A DNA stretch of 5,320 nt from Planctomycetota bacterium (GTDB taxonomy: Bacteria; Planctomycetota; Phycisphaerae; Sedimentisphaerales; Anaerobacaceae). Position numbers and translations under genes: made by a program. The DNA is taken from positions 1 through 5,320 of the forward strand of contig JAPLMV010000139.1 in the NCBI GenBank assembly GCA_026386835.1, given 5' to 3'. Of this stretch, positions 1-5,030 are shown one piece after another; within the stretch, counting starts at the first letter, position 1, and every line of letters starts with the position of its first letter. The notes under the pieces were generated by a model. It saw only the letters and a list, made by a program, of their open reading frames with translations. It was not told where the DNA came from and made no database searches.

Positions 1-41
1 ATAAGTTTGATTTTGCAGGTAAATATATAAATAGCGGATAG
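1..41 (+). CDS. Possible C-terminal tail of an upstream gene (partial)
   Basis: Reading frame 3 from the window edge is open for 12 codons (KFDFAGKYINSG) and stops with TAG at 39-41, ten bases before the next ATG. The short spacing and the ordinary composition would suit the end of an upstream operon member. The stretch is far too short to identify, and an open frame of this length occurs by chance. It is recorded only so that the window edge is not read as certainly non-coding. Confidence 0.22.
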   Translation, partial: KFDFAGKYINSG

Positions 42-50
42 GAATTGAAA

Positions 51-905
51 ATGTCCAGGAATTTTGTTTTGCTGCTTTGTGCAATTGTGTTAACGGCTGT
101 AATCGTTACCGGCTGTGCGCCGCAGATGCAAAAACCTCTGCCCGTCTGTGCGGGTAAGCAGTCTGCCGGCGAATCCCTGTTGTTTCTAAAATCCAATTCA
201 CAAAATACGGTACCGTTCAAGGCTGTCGGCCAGTGCCTTGCCAGCTTTAATATCGATGAAAAAAAGTACAACAACGAAAACTTCCCCATTAAATTATGGG
301 TTGAGCCGCCCGACCAGCTCCGCCTGCAGGGCGACATATTCTTCAACGCTCGCGGCATCGACCTCGGCTCAAATCCGGCAGAATTCTGGCTCTCAATAAA
401 ACCCCAGGTCGGCTGTTACTGGTGGGGCTTATGGAACGACCAGGGTTTTGCCGGCAGACTCTTAATCGACCCTAAAATGGTACTCGATGCCGCCGGTATC
501 GTTGACGACAATAATGTACAGAACTGGTCTTTATCGAACGATGGCCCCTTTGATATCCTTACCGCACAAAATCACACCGGTGCCGTAATAAAAAAAGTAT
601 ATGTATACAGTTGCGATTACCGTGTTTCCAAAGTCCAGTATTTCGATGCTGATGGGCTTTTGGCCGCAGTTGTCGAACTTGACGGCTACAGGGAAATATC
701 CAAAGACTTTTTCGTGCCCTCTGTTATAAAAATCGCCAATATGAATAACGAAAAAATTACGGCTTCGTTCGAAATTACGCTGGACACTATAAGACCGATA
801 CAGTTTACAGGGCAGCAGGAAAATATTTTATTCAACCGACCAGAACCAAAAGGTTTTAAAAGTGTGTTAAAAATTATCGATGGCAGATTACTCCGGCAGC
901 AATAA
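51..905 (+). CDS. Putative LolA/DUF4292-like lipoprotein
   Basis: A 284-residue predicted lipoprotein. The N-terminus has a short charged start, a hydrophobic stretch at about residues 5-19 and a lipobox VTGC with the lipidated Cys at 22, so the mature protein should be membrane-anchored outside the cytoplasm. The mature part is rich in beta-strand-like segments: PPDQLRLQG near 86-94, IDLGSNPAEFWLSIKP near 103-118, then CYWWGLW at 122-128. This pattern (surface that 'loads' a lipid, GSN-x-x-FW) is reminiscent of LolA/LolB and DUF4292-type lipoprotein carriers, but the assignment is by general resemblance only. An in-frame TTG lies at 45. ATG 51 is preferred because AGGA at 40-43 then sits 7 bases upstream, whereas it would nearly touch the TTG. 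The stop is six bases before the following methyltransferase pseudogene, so the two were probably co-transcribed. No specific substrate can be named. Confidence 0.85.
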   Translation: MSRNFVLLLCAIVLTAVIVTGCAPQMQKPLPVCAGKQSAGESLLFLKSNSQNTVPFKAVGQCLASFNIDEKKYNNENFPIKLWVEPPDQLRLQGDIFFNARGIDLGSNPAEFWLSIKPQVGCYWWGLWNDQGFAGRLLIDPKMVLDAAGIVDDNNVQNWSLSNDGPFDILTAQNHTGAVIKKVYVYSCDYRVSKVQYFDADGLLAAVVELDGYREISKDFFVPSVIKIANMNNEKITASFEITLDTIRPIQFTGQQENILFNRPEPKGFKSVLKIIDGRLLRQQ

Positions 906-911
906 GGAATA

Positions 912-1681
912 ATGGTAATTATGAGCAGGATAAATCTAAAAGACAGAATTAATCAGGGTCTGTTTCTTCTCGATGGTGCAATGGGTACGCAATTATTTGC
1001 ACGCGGTCTCGATGTCGGCAAATGCAACGATTACCTGAATATCGAAGCCCCCGATAAGGTTCTCGATGTTCATCGTGCTTATATTCAGGCCGGCTCGGAT
1101 GCTGTTCTCACAAATACCTTCGGAGCCAACAAATTCACCCTGGGTCGGCACGGCCTTGGCGAAATGGTCGAAAAAATAAATCTCGCAGGCGCTAAAATAG
1201 CACGCAAAGCCGCCGGCAAAGAAAAATACGTTCTCGGCGACATCGGCCCGAGCGGCGATTTTCTTGAGCCGCTGGGGACATTGAAACCTGATGACCTTAA
1301 AGATGCCTTTGCCCAGCAGGCAAAAGCCCTCTTGAAAGGCGGGGTGGACGGCTTCATAATCGAGACAATGACCGCCATTGATGAGATAATAGTTGCCGTT
1401 GAGGCTGTCAAGTCGGTTACCGCTCTGCCAGTTTTTGCCTCAATGTCCTTTGGGCGAGCCGGCGATAGCTTCAGAACTATGATGGGCGTCGATATCGAAA
1501 CCGCCTTTGCAATGCCGGGCTGCCGGAGTTGGTTGACGGCGGGACGGTTTATAAAGTATCTCCGAATGATTTTGCACTTGCCGCACAGAGAATTTTTTTG
1601 GCTGGCGTAAAAATTATCGGCGGCTGCTGCGGAACAAGCCCGGAGCATATCGAAGCCGTGGCCAAGACATTAAAAATATAA
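912..1681 (+). pseudogene. Homocysteine S-methyltransferase (MetH N-terminal type), internal deletion and frameshift
   Basis: The family transfers a methyl group to homocysteine to make methionine, using a zinc ion held by three cysteines: one in a GANCG-like motif and two in GGCCG. Codons from 912 give the classic N-terminal half: LLDGAMGTQL (residues 19-28), TNTFGAN (67-73), GDIGPSG (109-115), IIET (149-152) and RTMMGVD (188-194). Family resemblance stops at about residue 199 (base 1510). It resumes in a different frame at 1511 with NAGLPELVDGGTVYK, then IIGGCCGTSPEHIEAV, ending at TAA 1679-1681. About 40 family residues between these parts, including the first zinc Cys, are missing, and the remaining GGCCG is out of frame. 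As written, a 232-residue product with an unrelated tail would end at 1610 and could not bind zinc normally. The start may be ATG 912 or ATG 921; AAGGA at 904-908 is 3 or 12 bases away, so neither is ideal. An assembly error is the main alternative to a true pseudogene. Confidence 0.88.
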
Positions 1682-1696
1682 AAATCGTAACCAAAA

Positions 1697-2455
1697 ATGA
1701 AACATGCCCTTTTGATGCTGCTTGCTGTTTTTGCATTTTTGCCGGCTGGGTGCTCTAAACCCATCGCCTATGTCTCATTGCCGTATCGTCCTGTTTCGGA
1801 GCCGCTGATTCAACAGTATGTTGCCGGTACATCTGTGGAAAACAGGGCGATAGAATACATGGTGCTTGGAAACGGCAATGACGTAATCCTGATACTTGCT
1901 GCGATTCATGGCAGCGAACAAGCCGGAATACCCCTTGTCCTGCAATTGAGTAAATATCTTCAGGAAAATCCCGGCCTGCTTGATGGCCACAAAGTCGTTC
2001 TCGTGCCTATCGCCAATCCGGATGGTGTCGTGCATAACTACCGTTTCAATGCCCGCGGCGTTGACCTCAACCGCAACTTCTTTGCTGCTGACATAGACGA
2101 AACTGAATCGGCAGAGAATGCGGTTTTCGCTGAGCCGGAAAATAGTGCCCTCGAAAAAATTATTCGTCAATACAAACCGTGCCGCATCGTTACCATTCAT
2201 CAGCCGCTTGCCTGTATCGACTACGACGGCCCCGGCGAGCTGATTGCCGCCGCTATGGCCGAGCATTGTCCATTGCCTGTCCGCAAACTCGGCGCAAGAC
2301 CCGCATCGCTCGGCTCATTCGCAGGCGTGATTCTCGATATTCCCATCATCACAGTTGAACTGACCGAAGAGGACAGTCTGCTAAGTCCTGCCGCTCTCTG
2401 GAATCTTTACGGCCGCACACTTCTTGCCGCAATTGTGTATCCCGACAGATTGTAA
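1697..2455 (+). CDS. M14-family zinc amidase/carboxypeptidase, MpaA-like lipoprotein
   Basis: A 252-residue metallopeptidase of the M14 carboxypeptidase fold, close in layout and length to murein peptide amidase A. That enzyme cuts the gamma-D-Glu-diaminopimelate bond of cell-wall peptides. Visible active-site parts are HGSE (zinc ligands His71 and Glu74), NPDG (107-110), NARGVDLNRNF (118-128; Asn125-Arg126 match the carboxylate-binding pair of the family), TIHQP with the third zinc ligand His168, and TVEL with the probable catalytic Glu221. All essential residues are present, so the enzyme should be active. The N-terminus is a lipoprotein signal with lipobox PAGC (Cys19), which places it in the periplasm. 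E. coli MpaA is cytoplasmic by contrast. No clear Shine-Dalgarno precedes ATG 1697. The gene begins 15 bases after the methyltransferase pseudogene and is probably part of the same transcript. Fold and family are secure; the exact substrate is inferred. Confidence 0.9.
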   Translation: MKHALLMLLAVFAFLPAGCSKPIAYVSLPYRPVSEPLIQQYVAGTSVENRAIEYMVLGNGNDVILILAAIHGSEQAGIPLVLQLSKYLQENPGLLDGHKVVLVPIANPDGVVHNYRFNARGVDLNRNFFAADIDETESAENAVFAEPENSALEKIIRQYKPCRIVTIHQPLACIDYDGPGELIAAAMAEHCPLPVRKLGARPASLGSFAGVILDIPIITVELTEEDSLLSPAALWNLYGRTLLAAIVYPDRL

Positions 2456-2674
2456 TGACTGAAACCTTTATGTTTTTTAAAGTTTCTGAAAACCCAGCTG
2501 TAAGTTGTATATTTACCAGCATTTGCAAAGAATGCCGTGCATCTCACCTTTGGGGGACTTTTTTTGAAGGAAAGTACTTGGCCATATTTAGTTCCTATAA
2601 AAAGTTGATTAACGAGCTAATAGTAGCGTTTCGAGGAGTCTTTCTCAAAACGGGTAATCGCGTGTGCATTATTC
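2456..2674. other. Non-coding stretch between amidase gene and regulator promoter
   Basis: The region is AT-rich and carries no convincing gene. An 87-codon open frame overlaps the amidase stop (ATG 2455, ending 2718) but looks spurious: it is Cys-rich without a motif, has no ribosome site of its own, and runs through the promoter below. Two weak stem-loops are visible. One is at 2461-2486 (GAAAC-C-TTT paired with AAAGTTTC, loop of nine) just after the amidase stop; it is not followed by a T-run, so it is at best a poor terminator or an mRNA 3'-end protector. The other is at 2627-2652. Confidence 0.6.
2627..2652. repeat. Imperfect inverted repeat upstream of the regulator promoter
   Basis: Left arm CGTTTCGAG (2627-2635) pairs with right arm CTCAAAACG (2644-2652) at eight of nine positions, with an 8-base loop and a single C/A mismatch. 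It ends 22 bases before the -35 box. This is a position where an activator or repressor dyad would be sensible. It could equally be a chance hairpin. Confidence 0.4.
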
Positions 2675-2714
2675 TTGACAAGTGCATTCTAAAACATAGA
2701 ATAACATATATTCT
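2671..2714. promoter_or_regulatory. Candidate operator: ATTCT/AGAAT half-site array over the promoter
   Basis: The pentamer ATTCT occurs at 2671-2675, 2686-2690 and 2710-2714, and its complement AGAAT at 2698-2702. The last three alternate in orientation and start 12 bases apart, giving two overlapping palindromes: ATTCT-N7-AGAAT and AGAAT-N7-ATTCT. They cover the -10 box and the expected start point, where a bound protein would block transcription. Autoregulation by the downstream HTH protein is an inference. Confidence 0.45.
2675..2702 (+). promoter_or_regulatory. Sigma-70-type promoter of the LuxR-HTH gene
   Basis: A perfect -35 box TTGACA (2675-2680) is followed after 16 bases by a -10 box TAGAAT (2697-2702), five of six matches to TATAAT. 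Transcription would begin near 2709 and give a leader of about 38 bases before ATG 2747. The box pair is the best promoter match I noticed in the window. Confidence 0.72.
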
Positions 2715-2746
2715 TTGAAAGTGGACAAAATCGGAGACATCCCATT

Positions 2747-3031
2747 ATGTTGCCGTACAAAGCGGAGATATTTTCAGAGCACGAATGGAGCGGATTGGTC
2801 GAGGATATGAGTTTTTCCCTGCGAGAAGGCCAAATAGTTCAGTGTCTTTTCATCGGTCAATCTGATAAACAAATCGCTGACAAGTTACAAATAGGTATCC
2901 CGACAGTTCGTACACATCTGGAGCGGTTATTTAGAAAACTTAACGTCAATGACCACCAGGAACTTATCTTAAATATATTTTGCCACTTCCGAAACGGCTG
3001 CCGGAAACTGGGCTGTCCTCGCCAGCAATGA
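2747..3031 (+). CDS. Standalone LuxR/GerE-type HTH transcriptional regulator
   Basis: A 94-residue protein made almost entirely of a LuxR-family DNA-binding domain. Residues 25-78 carry the family pattern: LREGQIVQCLFIGQSDKQIA (25-44), then TVRTHLERLFRKL (53-65), where the recognition helix reaches the DNA, and a closing ELILNIF helix (72-78). There is no receiver, autoinducer-binding or kinase domain in front, only about 24 residues (SEHEW and following) that resemble no sensor. It therefore resembles small GerE-like regulators. GGAGA at 2733-2737 lies 9 bases before ATG 2747 and supports this start. The tail holds three Cys (79, 85, 90), of no known meaning. It has its own promoter and sits 134 bases ahead of the PEP-CTERM gene, so control of that gene or of itself is plausible but unproven. 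The HTH call is firm; signal and targets are unknown. Confidence 0.88.
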   Translation: MLPYKAEIFSEHEWSGLVEDMSFSLREGQIVQCLFIGQSDKQIADKLQIGIPTVRTHLERLFRKLNVNDHQELILNIFCHFRNGCRKLGCPRQQ

Positions 3032-3047
3032 CATCAAAATTGACGAC

Positions 3048-3075
3048 TTGACAAAAATTGCCAGTTCTATATGCT
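3048..3075 (+). promoter_or_regulatory. Candidate promoter of the PEP-CTERM gene
   Basis: A perfect -35 TTGACA (3048-3053) is followed after 16 bases by TATGCT (3070-3075), four of six matches to the -10 consensus. The predicted start near 3082 gives a leader of about 84 bases. The layout mirrors the regulator's promoter (same -35 box, same 16-base spacer). No terminator lies between the two genes, so read-through from the regulator gene is also possible. Confidence 0.6.
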
Positions 3076-3088
3076 ACCGGGTTATCGT

Positions 3089-3106
3089 GTGGCGCTTATG
3101 TGCCAC
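3089..3106. promoter_or_regulatory. 18-bp palindrome GTGGC-N8-GCCAC in the PEP-CTERM leader
   Basis: GTGGC (3089-3093) and GCCAC (3102-3106) are exact inverted repeats around 8 bases. In RNA the stem extends to seven pairs (GTGTGGC with GCCACGC, one G-U pair). It lies just past the predicted transcription start, so it may be an operator of the dyad type used by LuxR-family proteins or a leader hairpin. It is far from the start codon and does not cover the ribosome site. Confidence 0.45.
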
Positions 3107-3150
3107 GCTTAATAATAAATGTAAGTATTGGGGGAAAACGTAAAAAAGAA

Positions 3151-3156
3151 GAGAGG
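3151..3156 (+). promoter_or_regulatory. Ribosome binding site that fixes the PEP-CTERM start
   Basis: The purine-rich GAGAGG ends 9 bases before ATG 3166. This supports the signal-peptide start over the in-frame TTG at 3058, which lies between the promoter boxes. Confidence 0.7.
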
Positions 3157-3165
3157 TGTGAAGGT

Positions 3166-3765
3166 ATGAAAAAATTAATTTTGTTTAGCGTGTGCATTTC
3201 CGTAGCGATTGCAACAGCGCCGGTATGGGGTGTAGGGGAATATAACGTCACTTTCAATGAGAATGGGCAGGGTGACAATGGAGGCGTACCGATGCAAAAG
3301 GGAACAGGCGTCCCAAGTATCGGGCAGTCGGAATTGGAGAAAATTCCCACTCTGTTCTATGTCCTCGGATTTACTCCGGCTATACAGGGAGACGTAAAGA
3401 TTCTGGAGCCACAGACCTCCACGATCAGTGACGTTCTGAGATTCGTAGGTGACAAAGTTTACGTGTATTCGGAGAAGGAAACGGGTGAACAAAACGCCGA
3501 GTTAGCGGACGTCGTCACGAATTTCCCCCAGTGGGAGTGGTGGCAGACCCCCGTAGTTACTGAGTACGAAACTGGGCTTCATGCCGATCCGTATACTGAA
3601 CTCGTTAATGGCCTATACTGGCAACCTCGAGAAGGCGAGCCGGGATTCAACGGCGTGGGTAACGAACTCGCCATTTATACTTTCATCAGTGATGTTCCCG
3701 AGCCGGCCACACTGGCATTGTTAGCGATTGGTGGACTTGCTATGCTGAGGCGAAACAAAAAATAA
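3166..3765 (+). CDS. Secreted PEP-CTERM sorting-domain protein
   Basis: A 199-residue exported protein. A signal peptide (MKK, hydrophobic core to about 18, likely cleavage near VWG at 20-22) opens the chain. The C-terminus is a textbook PEP-CTERM tail: VPEP (177-180), the hydrophobic span ATLALLAIGGLAML, then RRNKK. Exosortase recognises this tail in organisms with exopolysaccharide/biofilm-type export; no exosortase is in the window. The middle has no known catalytic motif. It contains SDVLRFVGDKVYVYSE (88-103) and LAD (113-115), a pattern I associate with planctomycete and related PEP-CTERM proteins, and a Trp-rich part (QWEWWQTP 122-129; LYWQP 150-154) ending in GFNGVGNELAIYTF (160-173). 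The mature body is Gly/Glu-rich and acidic, with no low-complexity Ser/Thr stretch. The open frame extends upstream to TTG 3058, but the signal peptide and GAGAGG place the true start at 3166. The role is probably cell-surface or matrix; the ligand is unknown. Confidence 0.92.
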   Translation: MKKLILFSVCISVAIATAPVWGVGEYNVTFNENGQGDNGGVPMQKGTGVPSIGQSELEKIPTLFYVLGFTPAIQGDVKILEPQTSTISDVLRFVGDKVYVYSEKETGEQNAELADVVTNFPQWEWWQTPVVTEYETGLHADPYTELVNGLYWQPREGEPGFNGVGNELAIYTFISDVPEPATLALLAIGGLAMLRRNKK

Positions 3766-3791
3766 TCGCTAAAGTAGAGGCACTAAAAATT

Positions 3792-3828
3792 ACCGGGTTA
3801 TAGAAAAACTATCCTATGACCCGGTTTT
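3792..3828 (+). terminator. Rho-independent terminator of the PEP-CTERM gene
   Basis: A 12-pair stem is formed by ACCGGGTTATAG (3792-3803) and CTATGACCCGGT (3814-3825), with one T-G pair, a 10-base loop and TTT after the stem. It sits 27 bases after the TAA and separates the regulator/PEP-CTERM module from the efflux operon. The T-run is short, so some read-through is possible. Confidence 0.8.
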
Positions 3829-3908
3829 CGATTTCGTCTTTCATTCCGCAATTTTTAATCTTTAACTTTTGAACTTCTTTCGTGCCTGTCTTGCCAAATC
3901 TCAATTTA

Positions 3909-3940
3909 CGCAATACTCAATACGCACAACGCGATACGAA
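3909..3940. repeat. Degenerate short CAATAC/CAATACGC repeat cluster
   Basis: Four irregular copies follow each other: CAATAC, CAATACGC, CAACGC and GATACG. Such runs look like decayed simple repeats and lie right after a transcription unit end. Copy number is too low and the spacing too uneven for a CRISPR or a binding-site array to be claimed. Confidence 0.4.
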
Positions 3941-3975
3941 TATCAGCCGAAGGCTGTCCGCACCTGACAAACTTA

Positions 3976-4004
3976 TTGACCCTCATTTATTTTTAGGATA
4001 ACAT
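3976..4004 (+). promoter_or_regulatory. Candidate promoter of the emrAB-type operon
   Basis: TTGACC (3976-3981; five of six) is followed by 17 bases and TAACAT (3999-4004; four of six). The predicted start near 4011 gives a leader of about 57 bases. No TetR- or MarR-type regulator gene is beside it, and I see no clear dyad over it. Confidence 0.5.
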
Positions 4005-4067
4005 ACAGCACCTATATGTAACAGGGTTTATATCAGTCCAATTAACAGTATTTTAGGTTTATTGAAA

Positions 4068-5030
4068 ATGGTTCAACGAATAAAAGGGATTGTCGGAAAA
4101 AGTCCGCTGATTACGGTAATAGGGATTGCCGTTGCGGTAATAGCAATTATCTGGGGCTTGCGCAGTCTGCTGTTTTTTCTCGCTCACGAAACCACAGACG
4201 ATGCGTTCATAACCGGCCACATTACCGCTGTAAGCTCGAGAGTCGAAGGCCACGTTACAAAAGTTTATGTCGACGACAACCAGTGGGTCGATAAAGACCA
4301 GTTATTGGTCGAGCTTGACCCCTGTGATTTCCAGACAAGGTTCGATTTGGAACATGCGGCCCTTGCTGCGGTTCAGGCGGCACTTGAGCAGATTAAGGCG
4401 CAGATTCCAGCCTCTGCCGCCGAAGCAACCAGGTCAGAGAAGGACTTGAAGCGCTATGAGACCCTCGTTGCAAGCAGCGGCGGTATTACTCAGCAGCAAC
4501 TCGATAATGCCGCGGCAGCGGCACAATCAGCCGCAGCGGGTCTGGATGCGGCAAATAAGCAGGTACTGGTAGCCCAGGCGCGTGTCGCCCAGGCAAAGGC
4601 ATCTGCCCGGCAGGCTGAACTTAACCTCTCCTATACAAAGATATACGCCCCGCAGTCTGGCCGCTTAGTCAAAAAAAGTGTAGAGGACGGTGAACATATT
4701 CGGATAGGCCAGCCGCTGATGTCAATTGTCTCGCCCGATGTCTGGGTTATTGCCAATTTTAAGGAAACCCAGCTTAAAAATATGAAGCCGGGCCAGCATG
4801 TTGCGCTTAGAGTCGATGCGTACCCGCAGACTAAATTCACCGGCCACGTTGACAGCATCCAGGCCGGAACAGGCGCCATATTCAGTTTGCTGCCGCCGGA
4901 AAATGCCACAGGAAATTACATTAAAATTGTCCAGCGAGTCCCCGTTAAGATTGTTTTCGACAACGACCCAAACGAAACAAAAATGCTTTCACCCGGAATG
5001 TCTGTCGTGCCTGAGGTAAAGGTTAAATGA
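4068..5030 (+). CDS. emrA: HlyD/EmrA-family membrane fusion (adaptor) protein
   Basis: The periplasmic adaptor of a tripartite drug-efflux pump. It links an inner-membrane MFS transporter to a TolC-like outer-membrane channel. The 320-residue chain has one membrane helix (about 13-38) and the family signature TTDDAFITGHITAVSSRVEG (42-61). The first lipoyl half contains DDNQWVDKDQLLVELD (69-84). An Ala/Gln-rich coiled-coil hairpin (about 88-187) carries RYETLVASSGGITQQQLD (129-146) at its tip, where the channel contact lies in the family. The second lipoyl half is SYTKIYAPQSGRLVKK (188-203) to the SIVSPDVWVIANF segment, followed by the beta-barrel end. Length and domain order are normal for EmrA. 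ATG 4068 is preferred over the in-frame TTG 4062; the ribosome site is weak (AGG at 4055-4057). The stop overlaps the MFS start (ATGA), so the two are translationally coupled. The substrate is unknown; the symbol reflects family, not proven orthology. Confidence 0.93.
   Translation: MVQRIKGIVGKSPLITVIGIAVAVIAIIWGLRSLLFFLAHETTDDAFITGHITAVSSRVEGHVTKVYVDDNQWVDKDQLLVELDPCDFQTRFDLEHAALAAVQAALEQIKAQIPASAAEATRSEKDLKRYETLVASSGGITQQQLDNAAAAAQSAAAGLDAANKQVLVAQARVAQAKASARQAELNLSYTKIYAPQSGRLVKKSVEDGEHIRIGQPLMSIVSPDVWVIANFKETQLKNMKPGQHVALRVDAYPQTKFTGHVDSIQAGTGAIFSLLPPENATGNYIKIVQRVPVKIVFDNDPNETKMLSPGMSVVPEVKVK

Larger units (their letters stand above)
3829..4067. other. Intergenic region before the efflux operon
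   Basis: This 239-base stretch has no open frame worth calling. Its first 60 bases are pyrimidine-rich on this strand. Bases 3909-3940 contain degenerate copies of a CAATAC(G) unit. A small hairpin CAGCC-GAA-GGCTG is at 3944-3956. The last part holds the candidate promoter for the adaptor gene. Confidence 0.6.

Noticed and set aside
1085..1648. Long minus-strand open frame opposite the methyltransferase gene
   Set aside because: It is the antisense shadow of a recognisable family gene, with no motif of its own. The same holds for the minus-strand frames at 1775-2266 and 4631-4909.
2461..2486. Terminator after the amidase gene
   Set aside because: The stem is AT-rich with a bulge and the bases after it are TGAAAACCC, not a T-run. 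It is noted only as a weak stem-loop.
2455..2718. 87-codon open frame starting at the amidase stop (ATG overlap)
   Set aside because: No motif, no signal or membrane pattern, Cys-rich odd composition, no ribosome site suited to it, and it runs across the TTGACA/TAGAAT promoter of the next gene.
3058..3165. Upstream extension of the PEP-CTERM frame from TTG 3058
   Set aside because: It would put 36 charged and mixed residues before a perfect signal peptide, would start inside the promoter, and lacks a ribosome site. ATG 3166 has GAGAGG at good spacing.
3909..3940. Possible CRISPR-like or iteron array in the CAATAC repeats
   Set aside because: Units are 6-8 bases, uneven and degenerate, with no spacers and no replication gene nearby.
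2456..4067. Transferred island between the amidase and efflux genes
   Set aside because: The stretch is more AT-rich than its flanks, but there are no direct repeats, integrase, transposase or tRNA at its edges, so transfer cannot be supported.
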